Shown here: positions 31,840-42,995 of the stretch, in pieces | How the letters are laid out: each line of letters begins with the position of its first letter | How positions within the stretch are numbered: position 1 is the stretch's first letter | Assembly (NCBI GenBank): GCA_001600495.1 | Contig: BCKE01000022.1 | Span: 324,682-388,681, forward strand | Length of the DNA: 64,000 bases | Reading direction: 5' to 3' | DNA from: Pilasporangium apinafurcum | Lineage: Eukaryota > Oomycota > Peronosporomycetes > Pythiales > Pythiaceae | Notes under the pieces: model-generated | Told to the model about the DNA's origin: nothing | The model's database searches: none | Seen by the model: the letters and a program-made list of their open reading frames with translations, nothing else | Position numbers and translations under genes: made by a program

Positions 31840-32560
31840 TATGGATGAAAGGGAAAGGTTACATGATGTAATCGTAACCATCTATGAGGTTACATCTCAG
31901 GAGACCATAACGTTACCAAAGTATGAGTAACTCAGGGAGGACTTTCTTTGTTGTTCAGATTCGACTTGACTAGCAATTGGTAGCCATCTCTGACATCTAG
32001 AGTCTGAGAACAAGCCTTTGTTGTATAGTGTTCCTCACACTCGATCATCTTTGCTTCATCCTTTCCATCTTGTACTTCAATAGCTTCTTGAACTTGTAGT
32101 GAAACCATGTGAGCATTTTCTTGATGCCTTACTTGAAATACTTTTTTTGCTTCGAGGTTGTCTTTGATATCTCAAAGGATGGAAGAAGGACTTCATAGTA
32201 ATTGTCCGAAAGCCACTTGGAGACTTTGTGATACATGTCCAACATCATTACTTTTATCCATTGGTAAACTCGACAGATTGTTTTCCTCAAGCGATAGCGC
32301 TTGTGCGTGGACTTTTCTTGAGACAATTGAAGCCGGAGATGACCGACCAACAGACAGTGGTAGCCACAATCCTCGAGATCTGCTCTCTACGTGCCATCAC
32401 TACCAATCCAAACAGCCACACATATGGTTTTCGATGCTGATGACCTTTTTTGCTTCCTCGTGGTATCGTTCATGTGAAGAGAGAGGAAGAAAATGAATCC
32501 AAGAGATCCACATGCGTCAGCAATACCGATATGAATGAGATACAAAAAGTGTGCATTCAT
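31840..32560 (-). mobile_element. Fanzor1-like element remnant
   Basis: Minus-strand frames spell a Fanzor1 in order: RLQLSQEKSTHKRYRLRKTI, VMMLDMYHKVSKWLSDNYYE, VLLPSFEISKTTSKQKK, then in another frame KKMLTWFHYKFKKLLKYKME and IECEEHYTTKACSQ. The last corresponds to the first zinc-ribbon region (IECKEDYTSKVCSCCG in the 53-kb copy). The reading is broken by frame changes and the second zinc pair and RuvC-III end are not visible. The 3' flank (TTACCAAAGTATGAGTAACTC) resembles the ends of the remnants at 23.05 and 57.9 kb. It lies between the heme lyase promoter and the next gene's 3' end. Confidence 0.75.
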
Positions 32561-32716
32561 GTTCATTTGTGGGTGCTGAGCATGCAAGTCTTTTGCGACC
32601 AGTGAGTTGAAGCATGAAAAGAGGATTCTTTTTTAACTTATAACGTAAAATCAACAACTGCCTAAATGGAGATACATGCAAAAAGCACTAGCAAAGCAAT
32701 AAAAAATAAAGAAATG

Positions 32717-33708
32717 TTATGCATTGGACGAGGTGCCGTAGGTGGTATGTCCCGCACCAGAAGTGCTGTGCGTAGGAATCCCCATACCAGCGACGGTATT
32801 GCGGTCGCGCGAGTTGTCGCTTTCATCACGTTTTCATTGTTTCATCATGCCGTCATGTAGATAATAAACATGCGCACACCATAAAGACTGTCATTTTTCC
32901 ATGCCAGCTAACCATAACTTTATGGTATTGCTTACCTGTGGGAGAGCATTATTTGTAGGATTCCAAAGACGATGAGTGCGGCAAGAATCACGGCACCTTG
33001 TCCCGCACAGGCACGCACACCCATATCGTTACACTGGATGTCGCTGGACATCTTCACATGCTTAGCTGAGACCGAAATCAAGTACCAAATAATGACCAAT
33101 CCAAAGACTGGTTCCTGTGCGTTGAGGATCGCCACGAGCGCCAAGATAATCACGATTGTCAAGTGTGTCACATACGTCGACATAGGTAAAAATGACTGCC
33201 GTGCGTATTGCAATGCGATCGCCAGATGGGTGAATGCCAACGCAGTGACCCAACCAAAGTAGAGTGCAATTGGGAGTTCATTGCAGATATAAGGCCACCA
33301 TTCAAAGTCATGTCGTCTGTTGCGATCGTTCACCGAGTAGATGTAGAGTACCAGCAACGCCAACCAGAGCACGAAGATCATGACAGTGGAGGCGTAGACG
33401 TGGTGCCTAACATAAAGAATAACCCACGCTGTGTTGGCGATGCAAGTGAACGCAAAACAGATGCGCAACTGCATCGGTTGGCTGGCATCCGCGTATAATG
33501 AGTCATTCGGGTAAAAGAGGTCGACGAGCACCAGCACCATCTCCAACGTGTAGATGAGGATCCAAATCATAAACGCAAAATTCGCGGGTGTGATCAACGT
33601 CTCATATTCGCGCGCGAGCACGACAAAGTATTTGGCGTAGGCGATGTTCACGCCGGCCTGTATAGCGAAGAGCACGGCGTTCGAGATCGCGAGCCAACTG
33701 TTGTTCAT
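32717..33708 (-). CDS. TspO/MBR-like multispanning membrane protein, copy 1
   Basis: Two exons: 33708-32936 and 32819-32717, intron 116 bp. The main exon encodes seven to eight hydrophobic spans. LITPANFAFMIWILIYTLE near the N-terminus is the signature seen in bacterial proteins annotated as tryptophan-rich sensory (TspO/MBR-related) proteins, and PIALYFGWVTALAF is shared with the neighbour. The second exon adds a soluble tail SDNSRDRNTVAGMGIPTHS... ending SSNA. Ligand and function are unknown. The donor after LSHS reads GTAAGC and the acceptor is a weak GAAAG, so the tail is less certain than the body. Confidence 0.78.
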
Positions 33709-33940
33709 GGTGTCAGTAGAGAAGTATGGTTTTAACCAGCAACTCCAGTGCAAAAGAAAGACTGAGACTCATGCAAAGCGAGAGGAGAGGAGCAAGAGCG
33801 ACATGTGTGAGAACAATCGAGAAAGAGAGAACAAGCAGTTAGTTCTAACGGCGAGATCAACATTTTAATGAACATCACAGATTATTGCATTTTGAGGTTG
33901 AAGTTTCCAACTAACTGTACGCACTTGTAGTGTCAAGGAT

Positions 33941-34885
33941 TTAAACTGTTCCGTAGTCGGAAGTTGTCTCAAATGCGTCCTCAATTCGCTTGAGAAGTTC
34001 AGCTTCGCTGATGAATTTGCCACTACAAACGCATAATTAGTAAGTCACATTTGTAAAACACCACATCAAGCAACTAAGGAGACAGTAAACTTACTCTCTC
34101 CATCCACGGTAAAGATAAAGCCACAATTCAATGAGCGACAATGCCACCAAACTGATCGCAGCCATTAATGCTTCTGCTTGCAGTTTCTCAAACGTAAGCT
34201 GCGTTGTGTCTGGGAACTTAGTTGTCTTCAATGTCAAACCAACCAACACCCACACCACAACAAGAGACACAACCGGATCACGGTTGCCATAGATGAATGA
34301 ACTCATTGCAAACACCACCAAGAGCGTTAGCAATACTGCGTAGGCGCCAAACGACAGATACGCGCCATGTAGTTTCTGGATGGATGCAGCGATAGCCACG
34401 ATGGCTTGCGTAGTGACCCAGCCAAAGTAGACGTGAATGGCGAATTCACTCGCAAAATAGTGCACGAGCGGCTTTGCCACGCGTGGGATTGGATGGCGCA
34501 CGAGCAACAAGTAAAGTGGCAGCAATGTCACCCATAGCAATACCAAGTTGAACAGCGCGAGATGCACCAACTTAAGCCAATGATCGCAGATTACATAGGC
34601 GATGTTCATCAAGCACGTGAGAAGGAACCACTGGCGGGAAAAGGGCGGGTCGGAGGACGCTGGGTAGAAAGAAAACTTTGGATAGAAATTGTCCGTGATC
34701 ACTGTGGCAAATGTGGCCACATAGATCACGATCCAAAACCATTTCGTGTAACCATCGGGGGCGATGGGGTTATCAATGGTGGCGACAGCTGCCTCTGTGG
34801 GGAAGAAGAAAGCGAGCACACCATGTAGCACCGCTTGCACGGTGAAGAGACAGAGATTGATGGTCGGCAGGTGGTCGAGCGCCAT
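33941..34885 (-). CDS. TspO/MBR-like multispanning membrane protein, copy 2
   Basis: Paralogue of the preceding gene in tandem on the same strand. Two exons: 34885-34095 and 34022-33941. The junction gives RGWRDGKFISEAELLKRIED and the protein ends DYGTV. Seven to eight spans; shared marks are IAPDGYTKWFWIVIY (in place of TPANFAFMIWILIY), FAIHVYFGWVTTQAI and the periodic short loops. The first ATG in frame is at 34885. The short acidic C-terminal tail is cytosolic-looking and could be a sorting or binding signal. Function unknown. Confidence 0.78.
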
Positions 34886-35109
34886 TGTGTACACGTACGC
34901 GGATTCCAAAAGTGTGGTGATGGATGTACTTTTGACTCAGATGAGTATCATTTACCATCGTTCATTGGATTAAATTACTCAAAATATGGCATGTGATTGG
35001 TTAATAAAATTGTACCTGATTTTGATTATCCATCTTGATTGCCGAGCAAAAAAGCTCTCAAATTTTATATTTATTAATCTATATGAGTTAGCGCCTCTCG
35101 GGGTTCATT

Positions 35110-35173
35110 TAGCCTTTATTCTCCAGGTATTCTGTACCACGCGTGGTAGAGGACACCTGGGGAATAAAGGCTA
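35110..35173. repeat. Terminal palindrome (3' end) of Fanzor2 copy 2
   Basis: A 64-bp inverted repeat centred exactly on CCACGCGTGG. The outer arms TAGCCTTTATTCTCCAGGT and ACCTGGGGAATAAAGGCTA pair with a single mismatch; the inner core TACCACGCGTGGTA is perfect. It would fold into a strong hairpin or serve as a dimeric protein-binding site. Confidence 0.85.
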
Positions 35174-35218
35174 CACTCATCCATTTCCGGAATCATAGCA
35201 GTGAGATCGTTTATCACC

Positions 35219-36337
35219 TCAATTTTTGATTTCGAGTACCAATTTACTCTTTTTATTCGTGAAAGCCTCGAGTCCCCTCTTTTTCTTCACTTCGTCGATG
35301 AATAGTCTCAAAATCTTGATTGCGGTGTTGATGTCACGGTCCTACAATGTGCGATGACATTCACTATTTTTGCAGTGTCGCACACCATAAAGACCGTCAC
35401 NGACAGTTTTTCCATCAAGGACGAACCCCTTCATCTTCTTCTGACAAGGACAACACAGCTTGCTTGTCCTGAACTCGTTCACATCACCAACACGACGCCT
35501 AAAACCAATTTTCTTCCGTAGGGTCGTTGTAGGAACAGCAATGTTGCCTTTAGCTGAGCTTGTGAAACTTGCGTTTCCATACGCGAGCATCTGGCCGAAT
35601 AAACTATACTGAGTTTGAGTGCTTGCACGGACCAGCAGTGAAACAGCACTCTTGATTATCTTGTCTTGGTGCTTTTCAAAATAGTCACTGTTGTGAAGAC
35701 GTATCTACAAGCGTATCCACTTACACAACCGGGAGTTGAACGTTAATCGGTTGCTGACTTGAAAATTCTGTCTTGCTTATTGAGCGATCATAACCAATAT
35801 CTGAGTCATATAGGATTTCTTCTCTGTCAGTTCATAAACTGAAGGGTGCTGGGCCATGTAAATATTCCGACTGGTCTCCAAGTCAGAATGAATCTTTCCG
35901 CTGTCGACCAAGTTGGCTATTGCAGATGTGCATCGATTGAAAAAGTCATTATCCAATGGAGGAAGTTCTTCACCAGTTTCCAATAATCGCAGAACATGGA
36001 CGGATGCCAGCATAGATGCCTCACATGCTATTCTTGAACAAAGTCGCACAGCCTCATCAATCTTTTTTGCTATTCTTTTGTCTTTGCAAAACTTTCTCCA
36101 TCCAGTCTTCACAGTGATGTAGACTATTTGCTTTTGTCGAACTTTCCGTTCCGCAAAATCCGGACGGGCTCTCCGCTTTTTAATGGTCTTTTCTCCAATA
36201 CCGTCGTTCGTTGATACCATTTTATCACAACGTTCAAAAACAATAACATCTCGTAGTTGGTTTGCTTTTTTGATTATGCTGTTTCTCAAAGCTGCAGTTC
36301 TTTCTATCTTGGCAAATGGTGTTGAAGCAACACTCAA
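35219..36337 (-). pseudogene. Fanzor2-like RNA-guided nuclease, broken, copy 2
   Basis: Same protein remains as 23924-25042 on the opposite strand: LCSRIACEASMLASVHVLRL in the recognition part, FGQMLAYGNASFTSS, VNEFRTSKLCCPCQKKM, CKNSECHRTL and, past the shared TAG, DRDINTAIKIL. Translations of the two long frames are identical to copy 1 apart from the unresolved base. The shared interruption shows that the copies descend from one already altered parent, or that the interruption is tolerated. Confidence 0.8.
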
Positions 36338-36600
36338 TGGATGGCTGCTAGGATGTGAGGTAGTAAATACTTGAATTCAATACGCTTCGCTATTGAGAAG
36401 CCTGAAACGATTCATTCAAGAGTTGATTTTTCCAACTCCATATATCTTTTTTCCCCACCCAAGGTGTATAATTTCATTTTTCTGGAAACGCGATTGATCG
36501 TCAACATGGTCTTTCAAGATGATTGCACACGCAGCAAGAGGTACCAAGGAGTCTCTCCATCCAATGAATCCTAAAGTCTACTCTCAAGGCAATCTTAGTT

Positions 36601-36662
36601 TTAATCTTTATTTCCCTACATCATTTGTACAACACGTTGTACAAGTGGGGGATAAAGGCTAA
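36601..36662. repeat. Terminal palindrome (5' end) of Fanzor2 copy 2
   Basis: Inverted repeat with arms TTAATCTTTATTTCCC and GGGGGATAAAGGCTAA around the core TTGTACAACACGTTGTACAA. The arm word CTTTAT(T/C)CCC is shared with the 3' palindrome, while the core differs (ACAACGCGTTGT type against ACCACGCGTGGT type). Confidence 0.78.
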
Positions 36663-36922
36663 GAACTCATGATTAATGGCGAGAATAGCGATTATATCAG
36701 CAAGTGGAAACATCTAAGCAATATACAGATTTTGAAGCAGCAATTTGACTGAACAAATGTTCATCATTTTATAGAGCCAAGTTTCACAGTATAATGCATT
36801 TATGAAGAGCTCGACCTAGACACTTCAACCTCTACCTCGTAGATTTTCCGTAGCCTATCCTCACGTAAAATCCATTTACGTTCTTTTATATTCGAGCACC
36901 ACGATACCAGGCACCAACTGAG

Positions 36923-37450
36923 TTACACAGCGTACATTGAGATCTTCACATTTTGTTCGTGCACACCTCCATGGGCCATCGCTACGACCATCCCCCCAAA
37001 TGCCAGGATACTCGCGCCAGTGCGAACAGCATGCAACCTAGCCCACCGTCTTAGCATGACCATAACCCAGGGCTTGCCTTGTTTTTCACAATAATCCGGA
37101 TCAATGAGCTTCTTATTGAGCGCTAGCATCTTGAAAATCGTGTAGGGGACAATCGAGATCATTGCACACCCCGTACTGAGCCATAGACGTGGTGTCGCCC
37201 CCGTATCCTTTCGATCACGCTGTGACACAGCAACTCCGATAGCACAGATACCACTGCCGAGTGCAAGCGGCGCTTGCAATCGAGATGCGTAATAGTACAT
37301 GCGCTTGAAGAATGGTGCCTGACACTTCAAGTCTTCGATCTGCAGCATTGCAGGTTGCTGAGCCACGTTGACGTACAGCGCCGCACCAGCAAACATGCCC
37401 GCGAGTGTCGTGGCTGAGATTTGCAACAAAGCTTCTGCGTTGATCTGCAT
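36923..37450 (-). CDS. DUF1772 (anthrone oxygenase-like) membrane protein, copy 2
   Basis: Paralogue of the gene at 25.3 kb, 175 residues, single exon. Shared motifs: GMFAGAALYVNVAQQPAMLQ, APFFKRMYYYASRLQAPLA, SIVPYTIFKMLALNKKL and LRRWARLHAVRTGASILAF. Four hydrophobic spans. The first ATG in frame is at 37450 (MQINAEALLQI). Reaction unknown. It is divergent from the TPGS1 gene, with a Fanzor composite in between. Confidence 0.85.
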   Translation of the reverse strand: MQINAEALLQISATTLAGMFAGAALYVNVAQQPAMLQIEDLKCQAPFFKRMYYYASRLQAPLALGSGICAIGVAVSQRDRKDTGATPRLWLSTGCAMISIVPYTIFKMLALNKKLIDPDYCEKQGKPWVMVMLRRWARLHAVRTGASILAFGGMVVAMAHGGVHEQNVKISMYAV

Positions 37451-38062
37451 TGTCCTTCTCTCTTGTTTGATTGTTGGGGTGCTTTCGTTTTCCAAAGTGA
37501 CGGTTCAGGAGGGGCTGGAGTCTGAGCCGTCACATTAAATGATATTAATCTAATCTCTTGGCTAACGTGAAGAAAGCCTATTGGATGACATTAGACGTAT
37601 CTTTAGTCCCAAAACTTTGCACATGAAAAGAGTGATGGTGCATTCTTTGCGCAATGTGTGCTGATCATCATTCATGGCTGATTACTCTCACTGATTATGG
37701 GTCTCTATTACATTGCAGACTCACCCAGATCTGCACATGCAGTTGTTCATCGCTTAAGAACACTCGAATGCCAGCGATTCATCTTTCTAGATAGCTTTAT
37801 TAAATCTGATAATTCAGTTCCGAAGTTTTCTCCAAAAGAATAGGTTTCTTTCGGCCCTTCTCTTTCTTCTTTGTACGCTTTCTCATACGTGGATGAAGTG
37901 TAAGTTAGTAAAAAGGGTTACCCTCTACTATAATACATGTAAGAGATAACGAAATCTGTGATTCAAATTGATCTCATCATAATCTACTTGGACCTCTGGT
38001 TGACCACCATTCTCAAGCAAGAAGTTGCCTTTTACAGTAGTCACTGTAATAAGAGACTTTGG

Positions 38063-39000
38063 AAAACCATGTAGGAGGCACATGGCGAGCGAAAGAATGC
38101 TCTTCGATTGCAAACAGTATGTTCAACTGCTGTACAAGTCCAGGGATGGATTGACAAACCAAATGATCATTTAGCAGACATTTACAAGCACATGCACAGG
38201 ACAAAAGATATCGACCACAGCGAGAGTGACAGCGAACTAGAGTCTAGTAGAGAGGGATTGTCCGGATCGAGTAGTGACTAATTATACTCAGACTGCATAC
38301 TAACAGGAAGATTCGTACAGAAATATGATGTCTCATGGTGATTTCTGGTTGACAGAGAATTGNANATTATGATGTGTNTATGNGTTTTCGACTTGGTAGA
38401 TCTTGTAGATTTGAGTGAGATATGGTAAATAAACAAGTAGAAAAGCCTCGTGGATGGTGTCGTGCAGTGTAAATACATTCGACCATACCATCATAGCCCA
38501 CGCCAAGTTCCCATGTTTGCATTGCCCTTGGTGAGTAGAGTTAACAGAACTTCATCAAGAGTCATGTGCACACACCTGTGAAGCGGGTCACACATGAGTT
38601 GGCGAAACGCGCGACCATGCTACAGATCGACGAGTACCGGACGAGCAAGCGATGCTCCAAGTGCTACCAGCAGCTTGAGAAGACGCCATTTCCAGCAAAA
38701 AAAAACTGATGGAAGTACGGGCGTTGAGCTCTCTCACCAGATTCTCTGCAGCAACAACTGTGAGTCCAGAATGGCGTCGGAGCGAGATGCCAATGCATCA
38801 AAAAACATTCTTACCCTCGCTATGTATCTCCTACGTAGACTTTCAAGATCGCTCGAGTTACGACGAGGAGGAAATAGTGTACGTGGGCAGCGGGAGAATC
38901 TATCGATTTTCCAAACGGAAAGTCAACCGACTATTCAAACGCATCCACACGGTTAGTCCGTATTCTGGTAATGTCAGAAGGTAATGCTGAATTACACGGA
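38063..39000 (+). mobile_element. Composite Fanzor fragment with Fanzor2 C-terminus
   Basis: Bases 38063-38489 are nearly identical to 53426-53862, including the 68-codon open frame. At 38490 that match breaks and a Fanzor2-type C-terminus follows on the plus strand: ELAKRATMLQIDEYRTSKRC, SKCYQQLEK, then SHQILCSNNCESR and ERDANASKNILTLAMYLL. IDEYRTSK is the Fanzor2 catalytic-Glu block and the two Cys pairs form the zinc ribbon; a stop and frame change near 38708 separate them. This protein is distinct from the 23.6-kb family. Bases 38815-39000 resemble, in reverse, the start of the 53-kb composite, so homologous end sequence lies at both sides. Confidence 0.72.
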
Positions 39001-39059
39001 ATTTGTGCAGCGTCTTTTCACAACTAAACAAACGAAAACGCTAAGACAGTAAGGCGAAA

Positions 39060-40405
39060 ATGAATGATGGAGTGCCAAGCCGAATAGCCCCCGAGTCTGT
39101 GCAAATGAGTCGACTGAAGGCTGAGAAACTGATCGCTAGCGTCAACCAATTATCTCAATGTTCTGATAATACTGCTAAGGACAGTAAGTGCACAGAGCTC
39201 CCTCTTAAAGTCAGTATTCTGTAAGATATCGCTGGTAAGCACAAGCGGTTTGTTGCAAAGTAGATGCATCAGTGGGCAACAGTGCGTACATACAACAATC
39301 AGGAGTGCAATTTTACTTGGAGGATCTTGTGAGACAGCTGCAGGAGCACCGTCCTGACCAACCAGCACAGTTCATCAGCAACTATTTTGCCAGTGTTGTC
39401 AATGGGACAAATATCCGTGGACGAACGTTTGAGTACATCAACGGCTGCATGCAAAATCGCATCGCGTTTCTAATGCAATTGCAAAAGGCGTTTGGGAACT
39501 TGGATCAGCATATGGGTATGCAACTTCGCGGATCTTGTTGTATGCACTAGTAAATGGACTTTGGATTTATGCACGGTGACTAAATATGCATTTATCCAAC
39601 ATGGTAGTGATCTCTGAGGGGGATTTTATGGAGATTATGAGGTGCCAATGTCGCGATATTCCAGAGCAATTGCTGCAGCTGGCGAGCTCACATCTCCCCA
39701 AAGACGATGATGGGCGATGCAAAAGCACCTTTAGCACATTTCTCACGTCATTTCGTGCATGTTTCTTCTACAACGGTAAATTATTTCGCTTCATCCAAAT
39801 GGAGCAATTGGGAATTCTTTAGTTGTTAGCTAAGTGTGGATGAATCGTTAGAATTTCTTGCGCGAGCATTTGACATCTACAGCGAAAGACAGGCTGCAAA
39901 AGATGGACGGTTAACATCTCCACGAGCTACGAACATTCGCTCCGAAAGGTAAGTGATCTCAGCTGCAATATTGACCTGCAACTTCAACATCTTACGTTTG
40001 CTATCCTGCTGTAAATCTCTCTGAACCACAGTATCGCCAATGCCATGGCTGCAGATCGAGTGATTGCAAAATTGCGAATCGTTGCTCAGCAAAAAACGTA
40101 TGTAGATTACAACGAATTGACATTTCCGCTACCTGCACTGGAATGCCTATGCTATGCTATATGGTGCTATAGCTTCAGAATGCCTCCAATGCCCGAGGTC
40201 GAAGCATTCATGTTCAAGAGCACCAGCTTCAAAGAGGTACGACTATCTTACAATAAGATAAGTAGCATACTGAGCATATATCTCTAAGAACTCACATATC
40301 TCTACTCATTCATATGTGTAGTTCTGTACGTTATTCTACGAGAGCCCCGTCATCGCTGCCAGCATCGTCGACCTACAATGCGCTTTCCAGACCCTTGCTC
40401 GGTAA
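39060..40405 (+). CDS. TPGS1: Tubulin polyglutamylase complex subunit 1 (TPGS1)-like
   Basis: Non-catalytic subunit of the TTLL1 tubulin polyglutamylase, which modifies axonemal microtubules. Six exons are read from ATG 39060 to TAA 40405, with GT-AG introns of about 75-100 bp. The RII-alpha/Dpy-30-like helix pair is clear: QQSGVQFYLEDLVRQLQEHR, PDQPAQFISNYFASV, matching the animal QVGVTEMLR...LEARPEEPIAFLAHYF. Later blocks also align with animal TPGS1: NGCMQNRIAFLMQLQKAF and SEGDFMEIMRCQC, then STFLTSFRACFFYNEFLARAF, which spans an intron at 39776-39850. Together with the kinesin this suggests a ciliated life stage. The first acceptor (two choices in frame near 39250-39265) is uncertain. Confidence 0.78.
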
Positions 40406-40629
40406 TATGCGTATACTTTTTATACATTTTTATACATTATTTTAGATTATCCGGATATTTAATGCACATTTTGGTACAAAATTTAAAATTATCCGTGTAT
40501 ATCCGGATTTTGGGTCTCATGACGGCATAGTCGGCCCGGACAGTTCCGAATCTACCACAGGTGGAAGAAAGAAGCGAAAGGTAGGCAGGCAAGAAGAAAA
40601 AGGAGAAGGAATCAAGAGGAAAAGAAATT

Positions 40630-42995
40630 ATGTTCAGTCGTGAAGCGCCTCGGTTTGCTCGCCCTACGGCTGCCTCGGCTGCGAGGGCGGGAGATGAAAA
40701 TCGCATACCGGCGTACAATCGCGGCAGTGAGGATGTCGTTATGAAGGAATCGCCACCAACCCAGAAACCTACGTCGAGACTCTATGGTGGCACCAGTGCT
40801 AGTAGTACGACCAGTTCCAGAAGTAGCTCTTATACACGCCTAGCCTTACGCGACCACCACACCAATATCCCCAATCGAACCAGTGCGACAGGTAGATATC
40901 GGATTTTATTTTCATTCATTTTTTTTGAGACCAATTGAACTGACAAGATCATCAAATAGCACGGATGCAAACAACAAATATACCTGCGCGATCAACTCCC
41001 ACCAATCGCACCACCACTCCATCTTCTTTGAGTTCACTCACACGACCAACGTTCAGTAGCGCCAGTCGTATTCAATCGACAACTGCAGCGCAACCAACAA
41101 CATCGACGAGCAGATTTCAGACAAGGACAAATCTTACAACGTCACAGCCGTCATCATCCAGTAGATATCAAGGAGCGAGTGCACCTAATTTGAGAACAGG
41201 ATTTGGAAATGCAGGAAGATACCAACCATCAACGATGCGAGCCTCTGGAACAACAACTACTACTGCCAGGTCAGGGTATACGAGCGCGGGAAGATTTCAG
41301 CCATCGACAGCAGCGGGAGCTACGAGACCTACGCAATACACGAGTGCTGCACGGTATGGAACTTTAGCACAACAAACTGCTACTGCTGCTGCTGCACCTG
41401 CTCCAACAACTCCAGCGGTGCAGACACCGGTTGTTCAGCCACCTCCTGTACCTGTACAACAGCAACAGATGCAACAACAAATGCGACAGCAACAGGCACA
41501 ACCTACAAAGACATGGAGTCTCCAGGACTTCGAAATTGGTCGTGAAATCGGCCAGGGCAAGTTCGGTACGTGGGGATGACTGTATGTGTACCTTTGAAGG
41601 GATAATTTGCTGATCGCGTTTGCAATGTAGGACATGTCTATTTAGCACGTGAGAAGAGTTCTCGCATGATTGTGGCGTTGAAAGTGCTTGTAAAAGAACA
41701 GTTGAAAACCGCGGGTGTTGCACATCAATTGCGGAAAGAAGTGGAAATCCACTCACGTATTCGCCACGCGAATATTTTGCCGTTGTATGCAACGTTCCAG
41801 GATCCGACGCGAGGTAAATGATTAATTTCATTCTTCCACTACATGTATCGCCCATGTCTGTCAACTGACTTTGAATGGTGGTAGTATATTTGGTGATGAA
41901 ATACGCCGGCGGAGGGGATCTCTACAAAAAACTAAGAAAGACACCAGGTCGTTGGTAAGTTTTGCTACTTTCTGCTCATAAAACTGTGTCGAAGTTCAAT
42001 TAAACTTATGCTACCATTATGAATGTTTTATCATAGCTTTTCTGAGAAAGAAGCAATGATATATATTGCACAACTCGTCAGGTTAGAAAAATAGTTTCTT
42101 TCGGAGAATATTCGGGATGCTGTGTGACACTAACGTGTCGGTTATTACTAAATCTCATAGTGCGCTAGAAGCATGCCATCAACAACATGTCATTCACCGC
42201 GATATCAAGCCAGAAAATCTGTTACTTTCCGAAGAAGTACGGCACATAACATGTCTTCCAGTCTCATTCCCTGAGCTTGGCTGATATCTGACTCTTGTAT
42301 CCTATAGGGAGCAATTCTATTGGGAGACTTTGGCTGGTCCTCAGCCAATGTCACTGCTGCGTAAGTCGCCGCATAAATGTCAAATATCGATAATCATCTT
42401 TACTGTTCACTGACATCAATTCCTCTAGGACTCGACGTGAAACACTTTGCGGAACCCTGGATTACTTGTCGCCTGAGATGATTCGAGTACGTGACATTAG
42501 ACACTGTAATTTCTTTTGCTAGACAATAATCGTAACGATTGCTGGGTTGGATATATTAATTACAGGGCGAGAAATACGACGAATCGGTCGACATTTGGGC
42601 GATTGGCGTCATTATGTTTGAATTGATTGTAGGAAAGCCTCCATTTGAAGCCCCGGTAAGAGATTTGAGGCTGTCAGATCCATGAACTGATAGGTGTTGA
42701 AACTGATTCTGTCATCCTCATCTGTAGGGCCAAAATGAAACCATTGATCGCATCACGGAAGGACCACTGATCGTCCCTCCGCATGTGTCGCCGGCAGCCA
42801 AGGACTTGATGCAACGGGTACATTTTCTTTCATGTTCAAGAAAAGGAGACATGAAGCACTTACCTTCTGTCTTCTATGGTATTTATGTGCTAGATTCTTC
42901 AAAAACAACCGGAGCATCGGCTTTCCATGGAGGAAATCAAGGCACATCGTTGGTTTGCGCCACTCCGTCAACGCTCTGCTCGTCGTGCACTTTAG
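40630..42995 (+). CDS. Aurora-type mitotic Ser/Thr kinase
   Basis: Chromosome-segregation kinase in about ten exons. The N-terminal 280 residues are Ser/Thr/Gln/Ala-rich with recurring R(F/Y)Q words (GRYQPST, GRFQPST, SRYQGAS). The kinase domain is split by many short introns: [101 protein letters not shown], and a last exon [27 protein letters not shown] and [14 protein letters not shown] (with the T-loop Thr) are Aurora hallmarks. The stop is TAG at 42993-42995. The N-terminal low-complexity part may hold localisation signals. Confidence 0.93.

Larger units (their letters stand above)
35110..36662 (-). mobile_element. Fanzor2-type element, copy 2, with both palindromic ends
   Basis: Second, better preserved copy of the element at 23.6 kb, inverted. 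It is bounded by palindromes at 35110-35173 and 36601-36662. The body differs from copy 1 by only a few bases (one unresolved N at 35401), so the copies separated recently. It lies between the second TspO-like gene and the second DUF1772 gene, all on the minus strand. No clear target-site duplication was found by eye. Confidence 0.82.

Noticed and set aside
23600-36662. CRISPR-like array or retroelement reading of the palindromes
   Set aside because: There are only two ends per element, no regular spacers, no reverse transcriptase or LTR; the body is Fanzor/TnpB-like, so a DNA-transposon reading is preferred.
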